Positions 1 to 7,418 of a stretch of 64,000 bases of DNA are shown piece after piece. Made by a program: the position numbers and the translations under genes. Within the stretch, counting starts at the first letter, position 1, and each line of letters begins with the position of its first letter. Source of the DNA: Bradyrhizobium commune. Lineage in GTDB: Bacteria > Pseudomonadota > Alphaproteobacteria > Rhizobiales > Xanthobacteraceae. Where the stretch lies: assembly GCF_015624505.1 (NCBI RefSeq), contig NZ_CP061379.1:5952001-6016000 (forward strand), written 5' to 3'. The notes under the pieces were generated by a model that was given only the letters and a program-made list of their open reading frames with translations, had not been told where the DNA came from and ran no database searches.

Positions 1-57
1 CGCCAATTTCGTCATCAAGAGCGAGAAATATTGGGCATCAACCTGCTTGAGGATTAG
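1..57 (+). CDS. C-terminal end of an unidentified protein (partial)
   Basis: Frame 1 is open from the window edge to a TAG at 55-57 and would encode only the last 18 residues of a protein (RQFRHQEREILGINLLED). The composition is plausible for a protein terminus, but no family can be named from so short a piece. It is also possible that this is an untranslated open stretch. Confidence 0.3.
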   Translation, partial: RQFRHQEREILGINLLED

Positions 58-71
58 TCGTCCGCTCGCGA

Positions 72-227
72 TCAGCCGATGAACCACATGATCGATCTCA
101 CCAACAACAGCGTGATGAAATAGACCCAGCCGGCCATCGCGATCAGCACAACGCTGAAGAACGCGCCTTCGAATGCACGTTCTCTGATCTTTGCGAGAGG
201 CAGTGCCGCCCAGGCTTTTTGAAGCAT
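72..227 (-). CDS. Small single-pass membrane protein, 51 aa
   Basis: This short reading frame starts at ATG 227 and stops at 72. The N-terminal third is mildly basic (MLQKAWAALPLAKIRERAF). It is followed by one long hydrophobic stretch with aromatic residues (residues about 22-50, ending MWFIG), which would form one or two membrane helices. It is too short for most gene finders. No family is recognised. The sharp amphipathic-to-hydrophobic layout supports a real gene, but the function is unknown. Confidence 0.45.
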   Translation of the reverse strand: MLQKAWAALPLAKIRERAFEGAFFSVVLIAMAGWVYFITLLLVRSIMWFIG

Positions 228-484
228 ATCTGCGCATCCGCTTGATCGTTTGCGCGATCATAGGCGCACGAATTCGACGATCTCATGACGCGTCGTCGCG
301 AGAAAGGCAGCAATGCATCGTCGAGAGACAATTCGCTAGCACCATGCATGCACGCATCATGATTGAATGAATTATGAACCGGCGTTGTTACGACGGTCAC
401 GATTGCGCGTACGATATTTCGATTCGCATCGAGCGAAGGGAACGAGGCGTGAGCGCGCAACAAAATAAGTGTCGCGCAAACCAG

Positions 485-892
485 CTAGCGCGGAGGCAAC
501 GGCACCAAATCTGCAGTCTGCCCATCAGCGCCGGAGCGGCCTCGAAACAGGAATAGGCCCTTGTCTGTCGAGACGATGTCCCCCGGCTGCAGCGTATCGT
601 CGCTCAATACGCGCCGGGTGGCTATCTTCTCCGGCGGTTCCGGCTCGAAGGTCCGGAGTGGCGCATTGAGCTGCCAATCCCGTCGTGCCTGCACAGCGCG
701 CTTGCGTGCATCGTCAATTCGGCGCTTCCAGTCCTCGCGAGAAACAAGACTATCCGGGGAATGAGCAAGATCGCTGGCCTGATCTTCGGCGGCCGGAGGC
801 TCCGTCGATACGTCGTCACCCGCATGCCCCTGTTCGCTCCAAAGCTGAAGCGCCACAACCATCACCATTGCAGCGACGAAATCTATTCTCAT
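485..892 (-). CDS. Secreted or lipid-anchorless periplasmic hypothetical protein, 135 aa
   Basis: The chosen start is ATG 892 (MRIDFVAAMVMVVALQLW), which gives a classic signal peptide. A longer frame reaches 1042, but its extra N-terminus has low complexity and looks non-coding. After the signal comes an acidic and Pro-rich segment, a basic helical stretch (WKRRIDDARKRAVQARRDW), and a C-terminal part with 'LQPGDIVSTDKGLFLFRG'. That last part resembles the short beta-rich C-termini of small periplasmic proteins. No enzyme motif is visible. It is divergently arranged with the small HTH protein at 1224. Confidence 0.6.
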   Translation of the reverse strand: MRIDFVAAMVMVVALQLWSEQGHAGDDVSTEPPAAEDQASDLAHSPDSLVSREDWKRRIDDARKRAVQARRDWQLNAPLRTFEPEPPEKIATRRVLSDDTLQPGDIVSTDKGLFLFRGRSGADGQTADLVPLPPR

Positions 893-1118
893 GCGACTTG
901 CCGCGCTCAACCAGCCATTCTGAGCGAATAGTAGTCCATTGCAATCCGATGTCTGCCGACTGCCGGATCGAAGACGGAGAGAGCCGCTTCGGCTTCCGCT
1001 GAAAAACCCGTGGTTGTACGGAGCATCGGACACCAATTTCATCCCGGTAAGGTTGAGCAGTTAGCTTAACCCGCGGCTTTTGTTGCGAAGTCTCGCCGAT
1101 CGCATATCCATCTCCGCA

Positions 1119-1189
1119 CCGGGCTCCCCCAAGCCCGGCCCCACCCAAGCAAAGCCGCTGAGCGAACATGGGTCCGCTTGGCGGCTTTG
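1119..1189. other. Two tandem hairpins in the 893-1223 intergenic region
   Basis: The 331-base gap between divergent genes contains a hairpin with 6-bp arms (1119-1124 and 1133-1138, CCGGGC/GCCCGG). A second has 9-bp arms (1150-1158 and 1181-1189, CAAAGCCGC/GCGGCTTTG) around a 22-base loop. The second lies 35 bases before the start codon at 1224. It could be a terminator of a short leader RNA, an attenuator or a small RNA. Nothing else recognisable was seen in the gap. Confidence 0.35.
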
Positions 1190-1223
1190 TCGTTGTGTCG
1201 ATGCGAAGAGGAATTTTTCGGTT

Positions 1224-1397
1224 ATGGCGCGCAAGCCCTGGTCATTCAAGGAAGACCGCCGGCTGATGGAATTGGCCAAGTCTTCGATTTCGCTGGAAGA
1301 GGCAGCGAAGCAGCTCGGGCGTTCGCCTGATGCCATCAAGCGCATGTCTTTGCGCTTGGGTCTTTCCCTAAAATCAAAGAATGGCAAAAAGACTTGA
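1224..1397 (+). CDS. Small SANT/HTH-like DNA-binding protein, 57 aa
   Basis: The protein starts MARKPWSFKEDRRLMELA, and its centre reads like a compact helix-turn-helix (SLEEAAKQLGRSPDAIKRM, residues about 25-43). It ends in a Lys-rich tail (LKSKNGKKT). The 'W-S-F/x-E-D-x-x-L' opening followed by 'AAKQLGRSPDAI' is typical of small Myb/SANT-like or GcrA-like HTH proteins common in rhizobia. It probably binds DNA; the target is unknown. ATG 1224 is preferred over a longer frame from 1080, because the extension is Pro/Ser-rich and lies over the hairpin region. The basic C-terminus would add non-specific DNA affinity. Confidence 0.65.
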   Translation: MARKPWSFKEDRRLMELAKSSISLEEAAKQLGRSPDAIKRMSLRLGLSLKSKNGKKT

Positions 1398-1452
1398 ACC
1401 TGAACAAGAGCAAGTTGCTGCTCACTTCGCAGTCACGTAGAGCGGCCGAAAA

Positions 1453-2001
1453 CTAGAGCTCGATCAGGCCTCTGGCGACGGCCAAGCCTATTACACCGAT
1501 GTGTCCTTGCTCGGCAAAGGCCCCGGAAAGTACGAGCGCACTCAACTCTGAAAGCGATATTGAGCTGACAGAAACGCCGGGTTCCTCAATAAAATTTGGT
1601 ATCCGCTCGCCAGTTTGGATAAAGAACGAATAGGTCGTGTTACTGATACGACTCGAGCAGGTTGACCCTTTTCCGATCAACTCGATCGTCTGTGCCGGGT
1701 AGCCAGTCTCTTCGAGGAGCTCACGCGCCACAGCTGTATCCGGGTCTTCGTTTGGATCGAGCATCCCAGCAGGTAGCTCAAGGGAGAATTGCTCGATCGC
1801 CGGGCGATACTGGCGAACCAATAACAGGCGCGCGTCAGGCGTAATCGCAAGAGCAATGACATAGTCAGGTTGCGCGACGGCATAGTAGGTTTCGGCGGAG
1901 GAACCCTTACGGAATTGAACGTCCCGCGAGATAACTTCGAGCCATGGTGACACAGGGATTCGAACGGTCGCTAAGATTTTTGGGAAAAAGGCGTCGCCCA
2001 T
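1453..2001 (-). CDS. Nudix hydrolase, ADP-ribose pyrophosphatase-like, 182 aa
   Basis: The Nudix box is complete around residues 80-102: G-x5-E-x7-R-E-L-L-E-E-T-G-Y (GMLDPNE...REL LEETGY). Those Glu residues bind the catalytic Mg2+. A 'VRQYRPAIEQFSLELPAG' segment precedes the box. This is the usual pattern of the ADP-ribose pyrophosphatase subfamily, which hydrolyses nucleoside diphosphate sugars such as ADP-ribose to AMP and ribose 5-phosphate. No signal peptide is present, so it is cytoplasmic. It converges with the small HTH gene. The exact substrate cannot be told from the sequence. Confidence 0.85.
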   Translation of the reverse strand: MGDAFFPKILATVRIPVSPWLEVISRDVQFRKGSSAETYYAVAQPDYVIALAITPDARLLLVRQYRPAIEQFSLELPAGMLDPNEDPDTAVARELLEETGYPAQTIELIGKGSTCSSRISNTTYSFFIQTGERIPNFIEEPGVSVSSISLSELSALVLSGAFAEQGHIGVIGLAVARGLIEL

Positions 2002-2168
2002 TCCAACCTCTTTGGTGATTGAGTATCAGCCGAACTCGAGTCATTCTAGCACGTCGATGCAAAAAGATCGCGTAGGACAGCAAGGCGAACGAACGTCGTC
2101 CAGATTGCGGGCATGTGCCGATCTACGCTGGAACCGTCCGACTCTCCTCACGTTAGCTCAGCAGTGGA

Positions 2169-2414
2169 TTGACAGGCGGAGGTTCCGTCGTGGCGCATTG
2201 GCTCACTATCACATTTTTGATTTGGCTGGCTTTTAACTTTGGGTTTGTGGCGTTGCGGCTCTGGGTCACGCGGCCAGCGAGCTATCAAGCCTATCTAGTG
2301 GGCTATCAACTGAGCGAAATTCGGGTCAGACGGCACTCTCGCCGCCGCCAACTGCGCGTCAACCTTCCGGCCGGCCCGCTGGGCTTAAACCTTATCTTAG
2401 CGCCTCGGAGTTAG
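2169..2414 (+). CDS. Possible small membrane protein, up to 81 aa
   Basis: A single strong hydrophobic helix is seen (AHWLTITFLIWLAFNFGFVA, residues about 9-28). It is followed by 'LRLWVTRPA' and a basic, Arg-rich tail. A GTG at 2190 would give a tidier start directly before the helix. The C-terminal half looks less protein-like, so the true gene may be shorter or broken. No family is recognised. Confidence 0.4.
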   Translation: MTGGGSVVAHWLTITFLIWLAFNFGFVALRLWVTRPASYQAYLVGYQLSEIRVRRHSRRRQLRVNLPAGPLGLNLILAPRS

Positions 2415-2459
2415 GGTTCAGGTCATATTCTCTTAACCCCCGTAACCCCCGCGGCTCGG

Positions 2460-4049
2460 ATGATATCAGCGCGGCCAAAACTCTCTCTGGCGGCGCTCGT
2501 CTTGGCGAGCACGGCGGCGTTCGGGTTCGCCGGCCACTTCGCCGCAACAAGCTTCATCCGCGATCAGCAGGCGCGGCACCTCGACGAATTGACCGAGGTC
2601 GTGATGCGCCGCTCGGAATTCGCCGTGGATTTCGCCACCGCAAGTCTCGACGAGTTGGCGGGACGGAAGCTCGCCACCTGCGATCCGGCCTCACTCCAGG
2701 CGATCCGCCTCCACGTCTATCAGCGCTCCGCGGTGAAGGACGTCCGCCTCGTCAATTCAGACGGCTCGGTGATCTGCTCGGCCTATTCCGAGACCCTCGA
2801 ATTCGACAAGGGATGGGTCGACCGCGCGGACATGTCGACGTCGCGCGATGGGAGACTATTGCTGTTCCGCGTCGAGCAGTTCGGCGGCGACGCCCTCGGC
2901 GTGCTCAGGGACGTCGGCGACAACAGGGCGCTGGTGGCCATCCTCGGCATCAACGCCAACCTGTTCGACATCATGCCGGCCGAGCTGCGCGCGCATAGCG
3001 AGGTGCAGCTCGCGCTCGACAACGGCGCACAGCTCGGCGAGTTCACGCTCGACCCGGACAAGGCGCTGCCACATGCGGTGGCGTTCGAGAAGAGCTCGGC
3101 GCGCCTTCCGCTGCGCACGGTCATCCGCGTCGACAAGACCGCCCTGTCGACCTGGAACAGCGAGGCCTATTGGCCTGCGATGGCGGTCTCGCTCGCGCTT
3201 GGCGTGCTGTTCGGCGTCCTCCTGTCGCGCACCCGACGCACGGAGGGGCCCGTCGCCGATCTCGATCGCGGGCTCGCGCGCGGAGAATTCACGCCCTATT
3301 TCCAGCCGATCTTCGAGCTCAGAACCGGCCAGATCCGGGGCTGCGAGATCCTGGCACGCTGGGTGCGCGAGGACGGCTCGGTGGTCCCGCCGATGAACTT
3401 CATTCCGCTGGCCGAATCCAGTGGGCGCATCCAGGGCATGACCTGGCAGATTCTCGGTCGCGCGCTGTCCGATCTCCAGCCGCAACTCAAGGCCGACAAG
3501 GAGTTCAAGCTCTCGTTCAACGTCGTTCCAAAACATCTCCTGAGCGCTGGTTTCGTCGAGACGCTCCGTGGAACCGTTACGGCTGCAAGAATCTCCGCGC
3601 GACAGATCGTGGTCGAGGTGACCGAGCGCGACGAGCTCGAAGATCTCGCGCGCGCCGCAGCCGTCGTGAACGAGCTGCGCGACTACGGCTTCCGCGTCGC
3701 CATCGATGACGTCGGCGTCGGCCATAGCGGGCTGTCGCGATTGAAGGGACTCGGCGCGAACACGATCAAGATCGACAAGTTCTTCGTCGACACCATCACG
3801 GTGGACGCGTCCACCACGACGATCGTCGAGATGCTGGTGGCGCTCGCGAGGGACCTCCACATGACGATGGTCGCGGAAGGCATTGAGACCGAAGACCAGG
3901 TTCACGCGCTGATCGCCTGCGGCGTCGATGAGGGCCAGGGTTATCTCGTCGCTCCGCCGCTGCCGTTCGGGAAATTTGCCGAGCTTCTCGAGAAACGCAG
4001 CTCGACCGTTTCGGCGGGCGCGCCACAAGACGTCGAACTCGTCGCTTAG
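2460..4049 (+). CDS. Membrane-anchored EAL-domain cyclic-di-GMP phosphodiesterase with CSS-type sensor region, 529 aa
   Basis: The protein has an N-terminal membrane segment (residues about 8-30), a periplasmic region of about 200 residues with the Cys-containing pattern of CSS-motif sensors (ATCDP... and VICSAYS), a second membrane helix (about 240-256) and a C-terminal EAL domain. Catalytic positions seem intact: Glu in CEILARW (about 294; EIL rather than EAL), Asn in FNVVPK, Glu in EVTERDE, the Asp pair in IDDVGVG, Lys in IKIDKFF and Glu in AEGIET. It should hydrolyse c-di-GMP to pGpG. In CSS-type PDEs, periplasmic disulfide status is known to control activity; that is inferred here. It is monocistronic. 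Confidence 0.85.
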   Translation: MISARPKLSLAALVLASTAAFGFAGHFAATSFIRDQQARHLDELTEVVMRRSEFAVDFATASLDELAGRKLATCDPASLQAIRLHVYQRSAVKDVRLVNSDGSVICSAYSETLEFDKGWVDRADMSTSRDGRLLLFRVEQFGGDALGVLRDVGDNRALVAILGINANLFDIMPAELRAHSEVQLALDNGAQLGEFTLDPDKALPHAVAFEKSSARLPLRTVIRVDKTALSTWNSEAYWPAMAVSLALGVLFGVLLSRTRRTEGPVADLDRGLARGEFTPYFQPIFELRTGQIRGCEILARWVREDGSVVPPMNFIPLAESSGRIQGMTWQILGRALSDLQPQLKADKEFKLSFNVVPKHLLSAGFVETLRGTVTAARISARQIVVEVTERDELEDLARAAAVVNELRDYGFRVAIDDVGVGHSGLSRLKGLGANTIKIDKFFVDTITVDASTTTIVEMLVALARDLHMTMVAEGIETEDQVHALIACGVDEGQGYLVAPPLPFGKFAELLEKRSSTVSAGAPQDVELVA

Positions 4050-4188
4050 GAAAACCCACAGTACCGGACATAGGACAGGGAAGATTCCCTCGGTTCGCGT
4101 CTAACGACGTAGCACAGAAGACGCCGGCCGACTAAGCCTAAGGGTGTCATGCTAGCGTCGCTTTTCTCGTTCGATTCTACCACTGGGG

Positions 4189-4207
4189 TTGCTGCAGATT
4201 GCAGCAA
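4189..4207. repeat. Perfect 8-bp inverted repeat with 3-base centre in the 4050-4452 gap
   Basis: TTGCTGCA and TGCAGCAA flank the bases GAT. The element lies 140 bases after the EAL gene and about 245 bases before the next small gene, with no T-run after it. It is more like an operator than a terminator. The rest of this 403-base gap shows no gene or known RNA. Confidence 0.4.
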
Positions 4208-4452
4208 TTTAGAACCCTCGTTCACCACGAAGCCGACGCATATTCAAGCAGTCTGCCTTGCGAACTGGCTCGACAAGTGCAGCGTATAAGAGCTATTTCC
4301 CAATCTAACGTGCAACTCGCGCCTGGACCAAAGTTCCGCAACTCCAGGCAAATTCATGTGAACGCGAGCCATCGGAAGTCCGCAAATCTGCCTTACCAAT
4401 GTTGTTTAGTTGGTATAGTTGGATGGTTGACGCCCTTCCTCGGTAGCTTTGA

Positions 4453-4674
4453 ATGCTTGGCATCTTGCTCATACTTCTTGTTGCTGCGGTCTCGTTCACC
4501 GCTGGTTACTGGACGCGGTCGCTGATCTCGCGTCGACGTCGCACGGAATACCTCAAATGGGAGCCGTATGTCCGACGTTCCAAACCATCGCAACCTCCGC
4601 AGTTCCTGACCCGTCCTCAAGGCGGAAACGTCGCTTCGATACATGGAGCGGCTAAGGGTCGTCGTAGCGGTTAA
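4453..4674 (+). CDS. Small membrane-anchored hypothetical protein, 73 aa
   Basis: The start MLGILLILLVAAVSFTAGYW is an N-terminal membrane anchor. It is followed at once by a positively charged stop-transfer stretch (SLISRRRRTEYL) and a short Pro/Gln-rich basic tail. This is the usual layout of a single-pass N-out/C-in small protein. No family is recognised. It is read in the same direction as the VanZ-like gene 92 bases downstream. Confidence 0.5.
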   Translation: MLGILLILLVAAVSFTAGYWTRSLISRRRRTEYLKWEPYVRRSKPSQPPQFLTRPQGGNVASIHGAAKGRRSG

Positions 4675-4766
4675 TCCGCTTTCGTTAGACCCTCGAATAT
4701 CGACGGTCCTTAACGATAGCAGCGGTTTCTCGGCACTCCCCTGTAGAACTGGGGTATGTTGCCGGC

Positions 4767-5132
4767 ATGCATCGAAACCCAATCTTGGCCGCAACAGCCG
4801 TTTGCCTTGCTCTGATCGGCTACGCCACGCTGGCGAAGCTGGCGGGCAGACCTGTGCTTGTGGGCCACGCCGAGGCCTATTGGGTCGTGGTCGTTGAACG
4901 TTTCAGCGCTTACGGCCTGCTGGGCTTTCTCTTATCGTTCCTGCTGCCTGGCCGGCTGGGCCTCGCGTGCGGACTTGTGGTGTCCGTCGCAATCGGGTTG
5001 GAGGTTCTCCAGGCGCTGACACCCGATCGCGATCCGGCTCTGCTGGACGTGCTGCAAAAGGCGGCGGGTGGAACCGTCGGGGTCCTTTTGGCGCAGACCA
5101 TCCTCGCCTTCTTGCCAAGACCGCCATCATAG
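4767..5132 (+). CDS. VanZ-like family membrane protein, 121 aa
   Basis: Three to four hydrophobic helices are visible: residues 7-26, about 48-62 (AYGLLGFLLSFLLPG), 66-82 and 98-115. The pattern 'ERFSAYGLLGFLLSFLLPGR' followed by 'GLEVLQALTPDRDPALLDVLQKAAGG' matches the VanZ-like family, in which the conserved E-x-x-Q-x-x-x-x-x-R/D-x-x-D motif lies between helices. VanZ confers low-level teicoplanin resistance in enterococci. Most proteobacterial homologues have no known role, so no resistance function is claimed. Confidence 0.65.
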   Translation: MHRNPILAATAVCLALIGYATLAKLAGRPVLVGHAEAYWVVVVERFSAYGLLGFLLSFLLPGRLGLACGLVVSVAIGLEVLQALTPDRDPALLDVLQKAAGGTVGVLLAQTILAFLPRPPS

Positions 5133-5230
5133 GCCCGACCGTCAGGGCTCCCGCGCGGCGCCACAAACACGGATTGGCAGATTGCTGCCTCTGATACAGA
5201 ATAGCGACCTGTTCTGGAGGATTTAGAATC

Positions 5231-5518
5231 ATGATCGGCAAACGTCATCTGCTTTTGGCTGTCTCTCTACTCGCGAGCACACCCCTGTCAGCGGCGGCGC
5301 AAGGCACCTACACCAACGGTGTCCGCAGCGGCTACGCCGGAACCACCACCTCCAGTTCGTCCAGCTCGACCGCCACGTCCACAGGATCGTCAGCGGGAAC
5401 GGCCTCCTCTTCCATCCAATCATCACGGAACCTGGGCACCGGCCAGGGACGAACCGAGGGCGCGATGGGCCTCTCACCTCAATTGCAGAAGGAGATGGGA
5501 ATTAGTCGTCAGCAGTAG
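5231..5518 (+). CDS. Secreted Ser/Thr-rich low-complexity protein, 95 aa
   Basis: A clear signal peptide (MIGKRHLLLAVSLLASTPLSAAAQ) is followed by a mature region made almost entirely of Ser, Thr, Gly and Ala (residues about 34-66), then 'GLSPQLQKEMGISRQQ'. An upstream purine-rich site (TGGAGGA) ends about 9 bases before the ATG. Such short exported low-complexity proteins are common in Bradyrhizobium, but the function is unknown. Confidence 0.6.
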   Translation: MIGKRHLLLAVSLLASTPLSAAAQGTYTNGVRSGYAGTTTSSSSSSTATSTGSSAGTASSSIQSSRNLGTGQGRTEGAMGLSPQLQKEMGISRQQ

Positions 5519-5554
5519 CTGCGCGCTACGACTTCAATGGCGGGGCGGTCGCGC

Positions 5555-5761
5555 TCAGCGCAGGGGTGTTTCTGCGCCCCGAACGACCGCACGGGCCGTT
5601 CTTAAATCGGCCGCCTGACCGCTATGAGACAGCGTCATGGCTTCGAACGATTTCCGGACCCCACCCAAATCGTGCTCGATCGAGGCGTCGTGCAGCATCG
5701 CCCGGGCATCGGTATGAAAAAGCAGAGCTGCGGCAAAAGCCAGGGGCAGGACATGCTTCAT
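5555..5761 (-). CDS. Small secreted hypothetical protein, 68 aa
   Basis: The start MKHVLPLAFAAALLFHTDARA gives a signal peptide, so ATG 5761 is chosen over the ATG at 5785. The mature part (MLHDASIEHDLGGVRKSF...) is helical and ends 'AVVRGAETPLR'. No family is recognised. It lies on the same strand as, and 79 bases downstream of, the CHRD gene. Confidence 0.45.
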   Translation of the reverse strand: MKHVLPLAFAAALLFHTDARAMLHDASIEHDLGGVRKSFEAMTLSHSGQAADLRTARAVVRGAETPLR

Positions 5762-5840
5762 GCGGGGCTCCGCGGTCAGTTTCAACGCCCCTATTCGGCT
5801 AAAACTGCGACGAAATAACGGCGCCCGCGATTTGAACCCC

Positions 5841-6287
5841 CTACTTTATCATCTGCCCGCGCAGCTCGCCGCCCGGATTTATGGCGGTGTGGATGTTCGC
5901 ATACCACTTTCCAGCCAGTAGGTCCGCCGCCTGATTGTCGGTCAGCGTCGCGGTGCCCTGGATCGGGCTTTGGACGGTCTTGAACGGCAGCACGATGCCG
6001 GCGTTCTTGCCGGCCTCCACGGGGCCGTGGAAATGGGCGCCCATCGCGGGGCCTGACAGGCCGGCAAAGGTGACCGTATAGGTCAGCACCTTCGTCTCGG
6101 TGTCAAATGTTGCCTCCGCCTTTCCCGAACCGGCCGAGTTGTTCGGAGGCACCTCGCTGCTGCCTTTGAGGTCGGCCTGCAGCTTCACGACCTCCGCGTT
6201 CGCCGTTGCGGCCGTCGTGATGGCCAGCCCACCCAGCATCGCCGTTCCCAAAAGCGTCACGCAGATCCGATAGTTGGCTTTCCTCAT
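5841..6287 (-). CDS. CHRD-domain secreted protein, 148 aa
   Basis: A signal peptide (residues 1-31, ending ATANA) is followed by one CHRD domain covering the whole mature protein. Hallmarks are 'LKGSSEVPPN', 'GSGKAEATFD', 'LTYTVTFAGLSG', 'GAHFHGP' and the closing 'NIHTAINPGGELRGQ'. CHRD was named from chordin, and in bacteria it is found in small exported proteins of unknown function. The His residues in AHFHG and NIHT are the conserved family core. It is probably periplasmic. Confidence 0.85.
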   Translation of the reverse strand: MRKANYRICVTLLGTAMLGGLAITTAATANAEVVKLQADLKGSSEVPPNNSAGSGKAEATFDTETKVLTYTVTFAGLSGPAMGAHFHGPVEAGKNAGIVLPFKTVQSPIQGTATLTDNQAADLLAGKWYANIHTAINPGGELRGQMIK

Positions 6288-6428
6288 GGCACCCCTCCTG
6301 CAGGCTCGTTGGCCCGTCGCGGTTGGAACACCGGCCCCAGCCGGAAATTCCGGATGCCGATTTATGCCTGATTCGAGACAACTATCGCGGGAATCTCAGC
6401 GTCCGGGGAGCCCCTGCGCGGCGGCGCT

Positions 6429-6713
6429 TCAAGCCACCCCGCGCCTGCCGCCGAAATCGTTCGGCGTCAGGAGTTCCGCCATCTGCCGATGCGTGGCCTG
6501 AAGCGCCTCGATCGCGCCGTCCAGATCAATATCCGCCTCTCGAACGGACGACAGGAATTTGGCCGTCAACGCCAGGTCCAGCTTGACGCGGGTTGCGCCG
6601 TCGCGGCTCTTTTTGCGGTCGAGCGACAAGTGAATGGCGCGCAATCTCGCCTCGCTGCTGCTGCAGTCACAAAGCGTCGCGAGTTCGTCATATGTCATCC
6701 AGATCTGAGGCAT
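6429..6713 (-). CDS. Conserved hypothetical protein with HTH-like N-terminus, 94 aa
   Basis: The protein begins MPQIWMTYDELATLCDCSSS, then 'EARLRAIHLSLDRKKSRDGATRVKL'. That is an alternation of a short recognition-type helix and a basic wing, as in small winged-helix proteins. The C-terminal half is a helix (AIEALQATHRQMAELL). I recall similar short proteins in rhizobia without an assigned role. DNA binding is only an inference from the N-terminal pattern. Confidence 0.6.
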   Translation of the reverse strand: MPQIWMTYDELATLCDCSSSEARLRAIHLSLDRKKSRDGATRVKLDLALTAKFLSSVREADIDLDGAIEALQATHRQMAELLTPNDFGGRRGVA

Positions 6714-6821
6714 GTTCTTTCCACCACCCTTGTTCGGCCGCAGACTAGGTTCTGATCTCTAAAAGCTTTGTTGTGCGAGGTGCGAGCGGCGCGCCTTCGC
6801 TGCAATAGCGTCAACGCCAGG

Positions 6822-7268
6822 CTAAGGCACAGAGGGCCTGGAAGGTGCGGCGGGATGGCGCGTCCGCGATCGGCTGTCGAGGCCCTTGGGCAATTTATCG
6901 GCATTGAGTTTCACCACCGCGCCCCTGGCGTCGGGTGCCGGCGCGTCGTCCTGGCTGTAGATCAGCGTGCACTCGAACTTGATCGCAGGCGCTTCTCTCG
7001 CTGTGCCCGAGCAGGTCGCCACCGCGCCGTTGCACACGCCGGACAGATTGACCTCGACCTCATCCGGACCGAACATGCCCGGCGCGCCATCGGCGTGTCG
7101 CTTCACGGTCAGAACTGCCGTGAAATGCTGCTGGTCGACCTGATAGGTGCCGCCGTAGGTGAAGAAGCCGTCGCGGCCCGAGATCCGTCCCTCGACCAGA
7201 TCGACCAGGCCGGTGCCCTGACCGCGCGGGGTCCTGAACCAGGCAGCGTATTTGCCGTCTCTCAGCAT
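6822..7268 (-). CDS. GrlR-like protein, about 148 aa
   Basis: Start ATG 7268 (MLRDGKYAAWFRTPRG) is preferred; an ATG three codons upstream also exists. The signature 'DGKYAAWFRTPRGQGTGLV', the beta-rich core 'YGGTYQVD...FTAVLTVKRHADG' and 'DEVEVNLSG' followed by 'CSGTARE' match the GrlR-type beta-barrel family. It is named after the negative regulator of the LEE type III secretion system in enteropathogenic E. coli. Bradyrhizobia carry many copies without a nearby T3SS, and no GrlA partner or secretion gene is in this window. A T3SS role is therefore not supported. The last 15 residues are Pro/Arg-rich and may be an extension. Confidence 0.6.
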   Translation of the reverse strand: MLRDGKYAAWFRTPRGQGTGLVDLVEGRISGRDGFFTYGGTYQVDQQHFTAVLTVKRHADGAPGMFGPDEVEVNLSGVCNGAVATCSGTAREAPAIKFECTLIYSQDDAPAPDARGAVVKLNADKLPKGLDSRSRTRHPAAPSRPSVP

Positions 7269-7418
7269 GAAAAACATCCGTCGTAGTATTCATCCGTATT
7301 TGCAATCAACTCTGGGGCGCGACAATGACCGATGCGGCACGTGTTCCGCTACGGTTAACGCCCCGCAAAGCCAACTCATCAAATTGCCAATGCCGCGCAG
7401 GCGACGCCGGCAGCCATG

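Noticed and set aside
2856..4028. 390-codon minus-strand frame opposite the EAL gene
   Set aside because: Opposite a gene with complete EAL motifs; no start signal or domain of its own.
4767..5132. Glycopeptide resistance function from the VanZ-like gene
   Set aside because: No vanHAX or other resistance genes are nearby; the VanZ-like family is broad and mostly uncharacterised.
6822..7268. Type III secretion system suggested by the GrlR-like gene
   Set aside because: No secretion, chaperone, effector or GrlA-like gene is present anywhere in the window.
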